NCBI GenBank assembly: GCA_013298245.1
Contig: JAAFHD010000137.1
Coordinates: 1 to 8,655 of the forward strand
DNA length: 8,655 nt
Source of the DNA: Alphaproteobacteria bacterium
GTDB lineage: Bacteria > Pseudomonadota > Alphaproteobacteria > Acetobacterales > Acetobacteraceae
Reading direction: 5' to 3'
Below, piece by piece: positions 1 to 5,821 of the stretch (its first letter is position 1; each line of letters begins with the position of its first letter). The position numbers were made by a program, and so were the translations under genes. The notes under the pieces were generated by a model. The model was not told the DNA's origin and searched no databases. It worked only from the letters and a program-made list of their open reading frames with translations.

Positions 1-491
1 AAGTTGCGGCCGATGGGCGGTTGGAACTGGCGCCGCTGGCGAACCTGCCGGTGCTGCGGGATTTGGCGGCCGACATGGCGCCGTTCTTCGACAAATGGGC
101 GAAGGCCGGCGGCACGTTCAAGCCGAAGGATGCGAAGGATGGCGCGGTGCCCGACTTCGCCGTGGTGCCACCCGCCACGCCCAAGCGCCGCGAGGCCGAT
201 GCGGGCATCGAATGCATCGGCTGTGGCGTCTGCTACGCCAGCTGCGATATCGTGGCGTGGAACCCGCAATACCTTGGGCCTGCCGCGATGAACCGCGCCT
301 GGACGCTGGTGAACGACGTGCGCGACGACGCGCGGCGCGAACGGCTGGATGCGGTGGCGGGCGATGCCGGCTGCCATTCCTGCCATTCGACGCAAAGCTG
401 CACGCAGCATTGCGTGAAGGGGTTGGACCCGTCCTCGGCCATCGCGGGCCTCAAGCGCAGCATCTTCTGGGACAGGTTGCTGGGGCGATGA
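1..491 (+). CDS. sdhB: Succinate dehydrogenase/fumarate reductase iron-sulfur subunit, 5'-truncated by window edge
   Basis: The C-terminal ~162 residues are visible; the reading frame is open from base 3, so the N-terminal [2Fe-2S] ferredoxin domain lies outside the window. The protein carries electrons from the flavoprotein to the quinone site in the membrane anchors. All ligands of the two C-terminal clusters are present. Cys codons at 213, 222, 231 and 411 match the [4Fe-4S] set, and those at 243, 381 and 399 match the [3Fe-4S] set, with spacing identical to E. coli SdhB (CxxCxxCxxxC, then Cx5CxxxC). The segment NPQYLGPAAM between the clusters is typical, resembling FrdB (NPEFIGPAAI). Oddities: the usual Pro after the cluster Cys is replaced in both places (CD at 243, CV at 411), and there is an extra Cys at 372 (GCHSC). 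The stop overlaps the next start (ATGA). Family assignment is very secure; oxidising versus reducing direction cannot be told. Confidence 0.93.
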   Translation, partial: VAADGRLELAPLANLPVLRDLAADMAPFFDKWAKAGGTFKPKDAKDGAVPDFAVVPPATPKRREADAGIECIGCGVCYASCDIVAWNPQYLGPAAMNRAWTLVNDVRDDARRERLDAVAGDAGCHSCHSTQSCTQHCVKGLDPSSAIAGLKRSIFWDRLLGR

Positions 492-814
492 GTGGGACGC
501 GGTTGTGGATCGTGCAGCGCGTCACCGCCGCGGTGCTGGCGGTGGCAGTGGTGGTGCACCTGGTCACCATCATGGTCGCGGTGCGTGGTGGGCTGACGGC
601 GGCCGAGATCATCGCGCGCACCAGTGGCAATGAAGCGTGGTTCGCGTTCTATGTGGTGTTCGCGGTGTGCGCCGGGCTGCATGGCGCGATCGGCCTGCGC
701 AACATCGGCAATGAATGGCTCGGCTGGCGGCGCGCGGATGCATTGTGGCTGGCGCTGGGTGGTGCGACGGCGCTGTTTGGTATTGTCGCGGCCTGGGGGC
801 TGTATCGCGCATGA
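488..814 (+). CDS. sdhD: SDH/FRD membrane anchor, SdhD-like cytochrome b subunit
   Basis: This 108-residue hydrophobic protein has about three membrane helices (roughly residues 8-30, 50-70 and 86-106), the size and topology of an SDH small anchor. It begins with ATG overlapping the stop of the iron-sulfur gene, and a longer in-frame extension back to base 95 would only run through that gene. His65, in the segment HGAIGLRNIGNEW, aligns with the heme-ligand His71 of E. coli SdhD (HAWIGMWQVLTDY). The residue matching the quinone-site Tyr83 is then Trp77. A second His (His24) lies in helix 1. Its role would be to anchor the soluble subunits, bind heme b and help form the quinone site. The assignment rests on short motifs plus its place between the iron-sulfur subunit and the second anchor; the C/D naming could be reversed by annotators. 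Confidence 0.82.
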   Translation: MSGTRLWIVQRVTAAVLAVAVVVHLVTIMVAVRGGLTAAEIIARTSGNEAWFAFYVVFAVCAGLHGAIGLRNIGNEWLGWRRADALWLALGGATALFGIVAAWGLYRA

Positions 815-1143
815 GCCGCAACCATCCGGCCTATCTTGGCTTCGTCGTGCATCGGGTGTCGGGCGTGTTGCTGGCGCTGTTCCTGCCGCTGCATTTCTTC
901 GCGTTGTCGCAGGCCATCAGCGGCGCGGCCGCGCTGGATTCCTTCCTGGCCTGGACGGCGAATCCGCTGGTGAAATTCGCCGAATGGGCGCTGGTCGTGC
1001 TGCTGGCTGCGCACCTGGCGGGCGGCCTGCGCGTGATGGCGCTGGAGTTCCTTGGATGGCGCGCATCGCAGAAGAATCTGGTCGCGGTGTCGGCGGGTTT
1101 CGCGCTGCTGGTTGGCCTGGTGTTCGCGCTCAATGTGGGCTGA
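811..1143 (+). CDS. sdhC: SDH/FRD membrane anchor, SdhC-like cytochrome b556 subunit
   Basis: This 110-residue protein has three predicted membrane helices (about 12-34, 54-78 and 90-109). It carries the SdhC hallmark HRVSG at residues 14-18, identical to E. coli SdhC, where Arg31 (here Arg15) lines the ubiquinone site. His68, in AHLAGGLRVMALEF, aligns with the heme-ligand His84 of E. coli SdhC (YHVVVGIRHMMMDF). The position matching quinone-site Ser27 is Phe11. A further His28 lies in helix 1. The start ATG overlaps the previous stop (ATGA), and a short G-run lies about 12 bases upstream. With the preceding gene it forms the two-polypeptide membrane domain of the complex. The 3' end overlaps the following permease gene by 11 bp. 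Confidence 0.87.
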   Translation: MSRNHPAYLGFVVHRVSGVLLALFLPLHFFALSQAISGAAALDSFLAWTANPLVKFAEWALVVLLAAHLAGGLRVMALEFLGWRASQKNLVAVSAGFALLVGLVFALNVG

Positions 1144-1864
1144 GGCGGCGCTGATTGCGGCGAGCTGCTTCGTCGCGGGATTCTGCGCGGGCATGGCGGG
1201 GTTTGCCTTCGTGCTGGTGGCGGCCGGTATTCTTCTGCACGTCGTGCCGCCCGCCGTGACGGCGCCGGTGCTGGTGCTGGGCAGCCTGCTCTCGCAGGGG
1301 ATGAGCCTGCCGGCGATGTGGCCGCATATCGACTGGCCGCGCATGCGCTTGTTCGTGGTCACATCGGTGCTGGGGCTGCCACTCGGAATCTGGCTGCTGG
1401 CCGTGGGGCCGGCGACGATGATCGTGGCCGGTGTCGGCGTGCTGCTGGTGGTCTATGCGGCCTATATGTTGGCGCGGTTTGCGTTGCGCATGGCGCCGCC
1501 GCAGGTGACCGCGGGGCGCGCGCAGGATGCGGGTGTGGGTTTCATCAGCGGCATATTGGGCGGCATTGGTGGGTTCGTCGGCGCGCTGCCGGCGATGTGG
1601 GTGGATATCCAGGGCATGCCGAAGGATGCGGCGCGCGCGCTGATGCAGCCCTTCATCGTCTTCATGCAGGCGATCACCACGGTCGGGCTGGTGCTGACTG
1701 GATTTTTCACCTGGCAGGCGCTGGTGTTTGCGCTGCTGGCCGCCCCCGCGATCATTGCCGGCACGGCACTCGGGCTGCGCGCTTATCGCGTGCTGCCGGC
1801 GGAGGGGTTTCGCATCGCATTGCTGTCGCTGCTTCTGCTATCCGGCATTTCACTTCTGGTTTGA
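1133..1864 (+). CDS. TauE/SafE-family membrane permease (putative anion exporter)
   Basis: A 243-residue, strongly hydrophobic protein with about seven or eight membrane segments arranged as two similar halves. The conserved-looking glycine-rich signature GFISGILGGIGGFVGALPAM (about residues 137-156) opens the second half, and the start of the protein (FVAGFCAGMAGFAFVLVAAG) is the matching first-half copy. This is the TauE/SafE (DUF81) pattern; characterised members export sulfite or sulfoacetate and many have unknown anionic substrates. I chose ATG 1133, which overlaps the end of the anchor gene by 11 bp. The frame is open to 1052, but that stretch has the composition of an out-of-frame shadow and would add a charged tail before the first helix. 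The substrate is unknown. Its position inside the operon, between anchors and hydratase, suggests it moves a pathway compound or by-product. Confidence 0.86.
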   Translation: MWAEAALIAASCFVAGFCAGMAGFAFVLVAAGILLHVVPPAVTAPVLVLGSLLSQGMSLPAMWPHIDWPRMRLFVVTSVLGLPLGIWLLAVGPATMIVAGVGVLLVVYAAYMLARFALRMAPPQVTAGRAQDAGVGFISGILGGIGGFVGALPAMWVDIQGMPKDAARALMQPFIVFMQAITTVGLVLTGFFTWQALVFALLAAPAIIAGTALGLRAYRVLPAEGFRIALLSLLLLSGISLLV

Positions 1865-1867
1865 GGA
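1863..1867 (+). promoter_or_regulatory. Shine-Dalgarno of the hydratase alpha gene
   Basis: GAGGA overlaps the TGA stop of the permease gene and lies 6 bases before the ATG at 1874. It is the clearest ribosome binding site in the sdh/hydratase part of the operon and fixes the start of the hydratase. The 9-base gap here is the only non-overlapping junction between 488 and 5776. Confidence 0.7.
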
Positions 1868-1873
1868 CACGCC

Positions 1874-2782
1874 ATGACGCTGATGACAAAGCCCGGCCTG
1901 GAGCCATTGGTGGTGGCCCCCGAGGCGATCGAGGAAGCGGCCAAGCTGCTGTACATTCGCGCGCTGAAGATCCTGCCTGATGACATCAAGCAGGGTTTTG
2001 CGCGATTGGACGCCAGCGAGACGGATGGCACCGCGCGCGCCATCCTGGCCACCATGATCGAGAATATCGGCGTGGCGGAACGGATGGATAATCTGCTCTG
2101 CCAGGACACCGGCATTCCGATCTTCAACGTGCTGGTGGGGCGGCATGTGCAGCTGGATGGCTGGGCGCTGAAGCAGGCGATCGCGCGCGGTACGGAACGC
2201 GCGACGCGCGAGCACCCGCTGCGGTCTTCGGTGGTCCATCCGATCACGCGGAAGAACGACCAGACGAGCTGTGGCGTGCGCGTGCCGGTGATCAATATCG
2301 ATTTTTCGGACGTTGAGCGCGAACTGCGGCTGGAGATGATCCCGAAGGGGAGTGGCTCGGAGAATGGTTCGTTTCTGGAGATGCTGATCCCGGCGGATGG
2401 CGTGGCGGGCATCAAGCGTTTCGTGGTGGATGCGGCCATCCGCGCCGGCGGGAAGGTGTGCCCGCCGACGATTCTGGGCGTTGGCATCGGCGGCACGTCG
2501 GATTTGTGCATGCATCTGGCGAAGGTGGCAGCGACCAGGCCGCTGGGCTCGCGCTGCGAGGATGCGGAAGGGGCTGCGCTGGAGGTCGCGCTGGCGGAGG
2601 CGGTGAATTCGCTCGGCATCGGGCCGCAGGGGTTGGGTGGTGATTCCACCGCGTTTGCGGTGCATGTGGAGGTGGCGGCGACGCACATCACCATGAACCC
2701 GGTGGCGGTGAACATCCAATGCCACTCGGCGCGGCGCGCGAGTGCGACCTTTACCACCGAAGGTGTGAGGATTGGGTTCTGA
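1874..2782 (+). CDS. Class I (Fe-S) fumarate hydratase / tartrate dehydratase, alpha subunit
   Basis: A 302-residue subunit of the oxygen-sensitive [4Fe-4S] hydro-lyase that interconverts fumarate and L-malate, or related pairs (tartrate/oxaloacetate, mesaconate/citramalate). Three cluster Cys are visible in the family contexts: Cys76 in CQDTG, Cys196 in CPPTILGVGIGGT and Cys283 in NIQCHSARRA. Asp78, two residues after the first Cys, corresponds to the active-site Asp of Leishmania fumarase. KGSGSEN (158-164) and GPQGLGG (250-256) are further family landmarks. KGSGSEN and the CHSAR context look more like two-subunit fumarases than E. coli TtdA, but the 302/202 subunit lengths also match TtdA/TtdB. 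I therefore leave the substrate open. The stop overlaps the beta-subunit start (TGATG), as expected for subunits made in equal amounts. Confidence 0.93.
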   Translation: MTLMTKPGLEPLVVAPEAIEEAAKLLYIRALKILPDDIKQGFARLDASETDGTARAILATMIENIGVAERMDNLLCQDTGIPIFNVLVGRHVQLDGWALKQAIARGTERATREHPLRSSVVHPITRKNDQTSCGVRVPVINIDFSDVERELRLEMIPKGSGSENGSFLEMLIPADGVAGIKRFVVDAAIRAGGKVCPPTILGVGIGGTSDLCMHLAKVAATRPLGSRCEDAEGAALEVALAEAVNSLGIGPQGLGGDSTAFAVHVEVAATHITMNPVAVNIQCHSARRASATFTTEGVRIGF

Positions 2783-3390
2783 TGACGCATCACAACCTGC
2801 CCATGCCCTGCACCGAGGACGCGATCCGAGCGCTGCGCGTAGGCGATACCGTCACCTTGCAGGACACCCTGTTCGGCATCCGCGATGCCACGCAGATCCA
2901 CATGTTCGACCGCGGGCGACGCACGCGTTTCGACCTGCGTGGCCATGCGGTGATTCACACCGCGCCGAATGTGCGCAAAGTCCCGCCGGCCGGCACCAAC
3001 CAGGCCGGCTATGAACCCGTCTGCATCGGCACCACCACCTCCGACCGCATGGAGCGCTTCACGCGACCGCTGATGGAGCGCGAGGGCGTGCGCATCATCA
3101 TCGGCAAGGGTGGTCTGCGCGAAGGTTCATCCGAAGCGTTTCGAGAATTGGGCGGTGTATACTTGGCCATCATCGGCGGCACCGCGGCGCTGGAGACGAC
3201 CTGGATCACCGCCATCGAGGATGTCGACATGGACGACCTGCACCCCGAGTCGCTGTGGCGCTTCGGCATCAGGGATTTCGGGCCGCTGCTGGTCGGTATG
3301 GATGCGCATGGCGGCAGCTTGTTTCGGGATGTGCAGGCGGATGTGGCGTCGCGGCGCGCGGCGGCATTGGCGAAGTTGGGCGTGTCGTGA
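2782..3390 (+). CDS. Class I fumarate hydratase / tartrate dehydratase, beta subunit
   Basis: A 202-residue partner of the alpha subunit, equivalent to the C-terminal domain of single-chain class I fumarases. The substrate-binding signature is present. GTTTSDRM (83-90) matches GPTTxxRM, placing Thr85 and Arg89 on the catalytic Thr467 and Arg471 of Leishmania fumarase as I recall that numbering. Lys109 in IGKGG falls exactly 20 residues after the Arg, as Lys491 does. Arg34-Asp35 corresponds to the RDxxH segment that supplies another carboxylate-binding Arg, but the usual RDAAH-type run reads RDATQIH here. PESLWRFGIRDFGP (155-168) is a strong family match. The ATG is within TGATG, and the stop overlaps the GTG start of the flavoprotein. 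The longer frame from 2719 lies inside the alpha gene and is rejected. Confidence 0.92.
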   Translation: MTHHNLPMPCTEDAIRALRVGDTVTLQDTLFGIRDATQIHMFDRGRRTRFDLRGHAVIHTAPNVRKVPPAGTNQAGYEPVCIGTTTSDRMERFTRPLMEREGVRIIIGKGGLREGSSEAFRELGGVYLAIIGGTAALETTWITAIEDVDMDDLHPESLWRFGIRDFGPLLVGMDAHGGSLFRDVQADVASRRAAALAKLGVS

Positions 3391-5105
3391 AGCGGATCCG
3401 GACGGATGTTCTGGTGCTGGGCTCCGGTGGCGCGGGCCTGCTGGCGGCGCTGCATGCCAAGACCGCGAACCCCTCGCTGCATGTGACCATCGCGGTGAAG
3501 GGCTTGCTCGGCAAATCCGGCTGCACGCGCATGGTGCAGGGCGGCTACAATGTCGCGATTGCTGCGGGGGACAGCGCCGAACGCCATTTCATGGATACGC
3601 TCGATGGCGGGAAATGGCTGAACGACCAGGACCTGGCCTGGACATTGGTGACCGTGGCGCAGACGCGCATCCGCGAATTGGAAAACCGCTGGGGCTGCTT
3701 CTTCGATCGCAATGCGGATGGCACGATTCACCAGAAGGCGTTTGCGGGACAGACGTTTGATCGCACCGTGCACAAGGGCGATTTGACCGGCATCGAGATC
3801 ATCAACCGCCTAGCCGAACAGGCCTGGGCGCAGGACATCGCGCGGCTCGAGGAACATCGCGCACTCGCGCTGATCCGCAGTGCTGATGGCGCGCGCATCG
3901 CGGGCGTTTTGCTGCTGGATATCCGCGCCGGTGAGTTCGTGTTTGTCCAGGCGCGCGCGGTGATGCTGGGCACCGGCGGCGGGCCGACCATGTACAAATA
4001 CCACACGCCATCCGGCGACAAGTCGTGCGATGGCATGGCGATGGCGCTGCGCGCGGGCCTGCCGCTGCGCGACATGGAAATGGTACAGTTCCACCCCACC
4101 GGCGTGCTGGCCGGCCCCGGCACGCGCATGACCGGCACCATCATCGAGGAAGGGCTGCGTGGCTCCGGCGGCTATCTGCTCGGCGGCGATGACCAGCGCT
4201 TCATGCACAAATACGACCCGCGCAACGAACGCGCGACGCGCGACATTGTCAGCCGCTCGATGCAGCGCGAGATCGATGCGGGCAACGTCAACCAATATGG
4301 CGGGCTGTGGATCGAGATGAAGCATCTCGGCCCCGCACGCGTGGCGCGCGAATTCAAGGGCATGGTGGAGCGCTGCGCGGATATGGGTTTCGACCTGGCG
4401 GGCGATCGCGTGCCGGTGGTGCCGACGGCGCATTACATGATGGGCGGCGTGGTGTTTGGCGCGGATGGCAGCACGGATTTGCCGGGGCTGTTCGCGGCCG
4501 GAGAGGACACGGGCGGCGTGCATGGCGCGAACCGGTTGGGCGGCAATGGCGTTGCGAATTCCACGGTGTTCGGCGGTATCGCCGGCGACGCGATCGCGTG
4601 CTGGGTGCCGCGCCATGGCGAATGGGCGGAACCTGATTCGGCCGCGCTGGATGCGGCGCGGGGGGCTGCGTTGGCGCCATTTACCAAGCCCGCCGCGTCG
4701 CTCTCATCGCTGCGCGACCGCCTGGCCGATCTGATGTGGGACAAGGCTGGAATCCTGCGCGACGCCGCGCGGCTGGCGGAGGCCGAAGCCGGCCTGGCCG
4801 CGCTGACGGAAGAACATGCAGCCACCGGCGTCGCGGATGGCGCGCGTGGCTTCAACCTGTCTTGGGCGGATTGGCTGAACCTCGACAGCCTGCTGCTGAC
4901 CAGCCGCGTCATCGTGCTGGCCGCGCAGGCGCGCGAGGAATCGCGCGGCGCGCATTGGCGCGAGGATTTCCCGCACACCATTGATGCCGCGCAGGGTCTC
5001 TCCGTCACGCGCGTCACGCTGCGTGATGGCGCGCCTGCGTTGGACTGGCAGCCGGTCAACTACACGCGTCTGCAACCGGGGCAGAGCCTGCTGGCCGCCG
5101 AATAA
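3387..5105 (+). CDS. sdhA: SDH/FRD-type flavoprotein subunit with Cys at the FAD-linking His position
   Basis: A 572-residue FAD-dependent succinate dehydrogenase/fumarate reductase flavoprotein, close to the 588 residues of E. coli SdhA. The Rossmann motif GSGGAG is at 12-17. Catalytic residues match E. coli SdhA: His236 in QFHPTG (His242), Arg285 in ERATRDIVSR (Arg286), His349 in PTAHYMMGG (His354) and Arg383 in HGANRLGGN (Arg399). GEDTGGVHGANRLGG (372-386) contacts FAD. The position that carries the covalent 8-alpha-histidyl FAD in canonical SdhA (SHTxxxQGG) reads GCTRMVQGG, so Cys46 replaces His; non-covalent FAD is inferred, as in L-aspartate oxidase. The start is GTG overlapping the previous stop (GTGA), placing the Rossmann strand near the N terminus. 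No export signal is seen, so it is cytoplasmic. L-aspartate oxidase is the main alternative name, but the adjacent iron-sulfur and anchor genes favour a membrane complex. Confidence 0.9.
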   Translation: MKRIRTDVLVLGSGGAGLLAALHAKTANPSLHVTIAVKGLLGKSGCTRMVQGGYNVAIAAGDSAERHFMDTLDGGKWLNDQDLAWTLVTVAQTRIRELENRWGCFFDRNADGTIHQKAFAGQTFDRTVHKGDLTGIEIINRLAEQAWAQDIARLEEHRALALIRSADGARIAGVLLLDIRAGEFVFVQARAVMLGTGGGPTMYKYHTPSGDKSCDGMAMALRAGLPLRDMEMVQFHPTGVLAGPGTRMTGTIIEEGLRGSGGYLLGGDDQRFMHKYDPRNERATRDIVSRSMQREIDAGNVNQYGGLWIEMKHLGPARVAREFKGMVERCADMGFDLAGDRVPVVPTAHYMMGGVVFGADGSTDLPGLFAAGEDTGGVHGANRLGGNGVANSTVFGGIAGDAIACWVPRHGEWAEPDSAALDAARGAALAPFTKPAASLSSLRDRLADLMWDKAGILRDAARLAEAEAGLAALTEEHAATGVADGARGFNLSWADWLNLDSLLLTSRVIVLAAQAREESRGAHWREDFPHTIDAAQGLSVTRVTLRDGAPALDWQPVNYTRLQPGQSLLAAE

Positions 5106-5776
5106 TGCTGCGCCCCGGCCCCCTCTACGCCCAGGCGGAATCCTTGCTGCGCGCGCGCATCGCCGATGGTGCCTGGGCACCCGGCATGGCACTGCCGGCC
5201 GAACCCGTGCTGGCGGCGGAGCTGGGTGTTTCGCAGGGCACTTTGCGGCGCGCCTTGGCGGCCCTGGAACGCGCGCGGCTGATTGAAAAAGTGCAGGGCA
5301 AGGGCAGCGTGGTTGCGACGCACAGCTCGGAGCGCGCGCGGTTTCATTTCTTCAAGCTGCGCGATGCGACGGGGCGCGCGATCACGCCCACATCCGTCGT
5401 CACGCGCATCACGCGTGATGCGCGCGCGGTGCGGATTGCGCGGCTGCGCCTGCTGGAAGGGCGTGCGGTGATTGTGGAGCGCATCACCTTGCCGGCCGCG
5501 CGTTTTGTCGGCTTCACCGTGCCGCTGAATCGCGAATTGCCGGATGAGCTTTATGTCCACTACCAGCGCCACCACGGCGTGACCGTGGCGCGTGCTGAGG
5601 AATCGCTCACCGCCATCGCGGCCGACAGCGTGGCCGCGCAGGCGCTGGATGTGCCGGTGGGGGCGCCGTTGCTGTCCGTGGACCGCACCGCCTTTGACGC
5701 CAATGGCGCCGCGGTGGAACGGCGCATCAGCCTGATCGACACGCGCGCGCATCACTACCGCTTCAGCCTGGATTGA
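5105..5776 (+). CDS. GntR-family (HutC/UTRA subfamily) transcriptional regulator
   Basis: A 223-residue protein with an N-terminal winged helix-turn-helix (about 7-72). It shows the family order PLYAQAESLLRARI, then PAEPVLAAELGVSQGTLRRAL as the helix-turn-helix, and the wing QGKGSVV at 64-70. The remaining part (about 78-220) fits a UTRA ligand-binding domain, including ITPTSVV, a region around VERITLPAARF, and the closing RISLIDTRAHHYRFSLD. GntR/UTRA proteins usually repress catabolic genes and are released by a substrate or pathway intermediate. The ATG overlaps the flavoprotein stop (TAATG), so it is made from the same message and probably autoregulated. Its most likely targets are this operon and the TctC gene 45 bp downstream. 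The ligand is unknown; a dicarboxylate is a guess from the neighbours. Confidence 0.93.
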   Translation: MLRPGPLYAQAESLLRARIADGAWAPGMALPAEPVLAAELGVSQGTLRRALAALERARLIEKVQGKGSVVATHSSERARFHFFKLRDATGRAITPTSVVTRITRDARAVRIARLRLLEGRAVIVERITLPAARFVGFTVPLNRELPDELYVHYQRHHGVTVARAEESLTAIAADSVAAQALDVPVGAPLLSVDRTAFDANGAAVERRISLIDTRAHHYRFSLD

Positions 5777-5789
5777 CCTGGCGGCCCCG

Positions 5790-5811
5790 CTGCGCGCCCA
5801 ATGCCGCGCAG
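5790..5811 (+). promoter_or_regulatory. Perfect inverted repeat running into the TctC Shine-Dalgarno
   Basis: CTGCGCG (5790-5796) and CGCGCAG (5805-5811) are exact reverse complements separated by 8 bases. The right arm shares its last two bases with the AGGAG Shine-Dalgarno (5810-5814) that serves the ATG at 5822. It is the only dyad I see in the 45-base gap between the regulator and the binding-protein gene. It could be an operator for the adjacent GntR protein or an RNA hairpin that lowers translation of the next gene. No U-run follows, so it is not an intrinsic terminator. In DNA this GC-rich a 7-bp dyad can arise by chance. Confidence 0.4.
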
Positions 5812-5821
5812 GAGAAACGCC

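Noticed and set aside
95..814. Long start for the first membrane anchor
   Set aside because: The first 131 codons are out-of-frame translation of the iron-sulfur gene; the hydrophobic protein begins at the ATGA overlap at 488.
1052..1132. Upstream extension of the TauE/SafE permease
   Set aside because: The added 27 residues are Arg/Cys/Trp-rich shadow of the anchor gene; the ATG at 1133 places the first helix normally.
649..1362. 237-residue open frame on the - strand across the anchor genes and permease
   Set aside because: Spans three well-supported genes and reads as Arg/Gln/His-rich shadow sequence.
1783..2958. 391-residue open frame on the - strand opposite the hydratase alpha gene
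   Set aside because: It is fully antisense to a gene with clear catalytic motifs. Its composition (Ser/Arg/Ala/Pro rich, no recognisable domain) is typical of shadow frames in GC-rich DNA.
3810..4616. 268-residue open frame on the - strand opposite the flavoprotein
   Set aside because: His/Arg/Ala-rich low-complexity translation with no domain, explained by the codon pattern of the real gene.
5801..5821. Alternative ATG start for TctC copy 1
   Set aside because: No Shine-Dalgarno upstream, it lies inside the inverted repeat, and it would add MPRRRNA ahead of a complete signal peptide.
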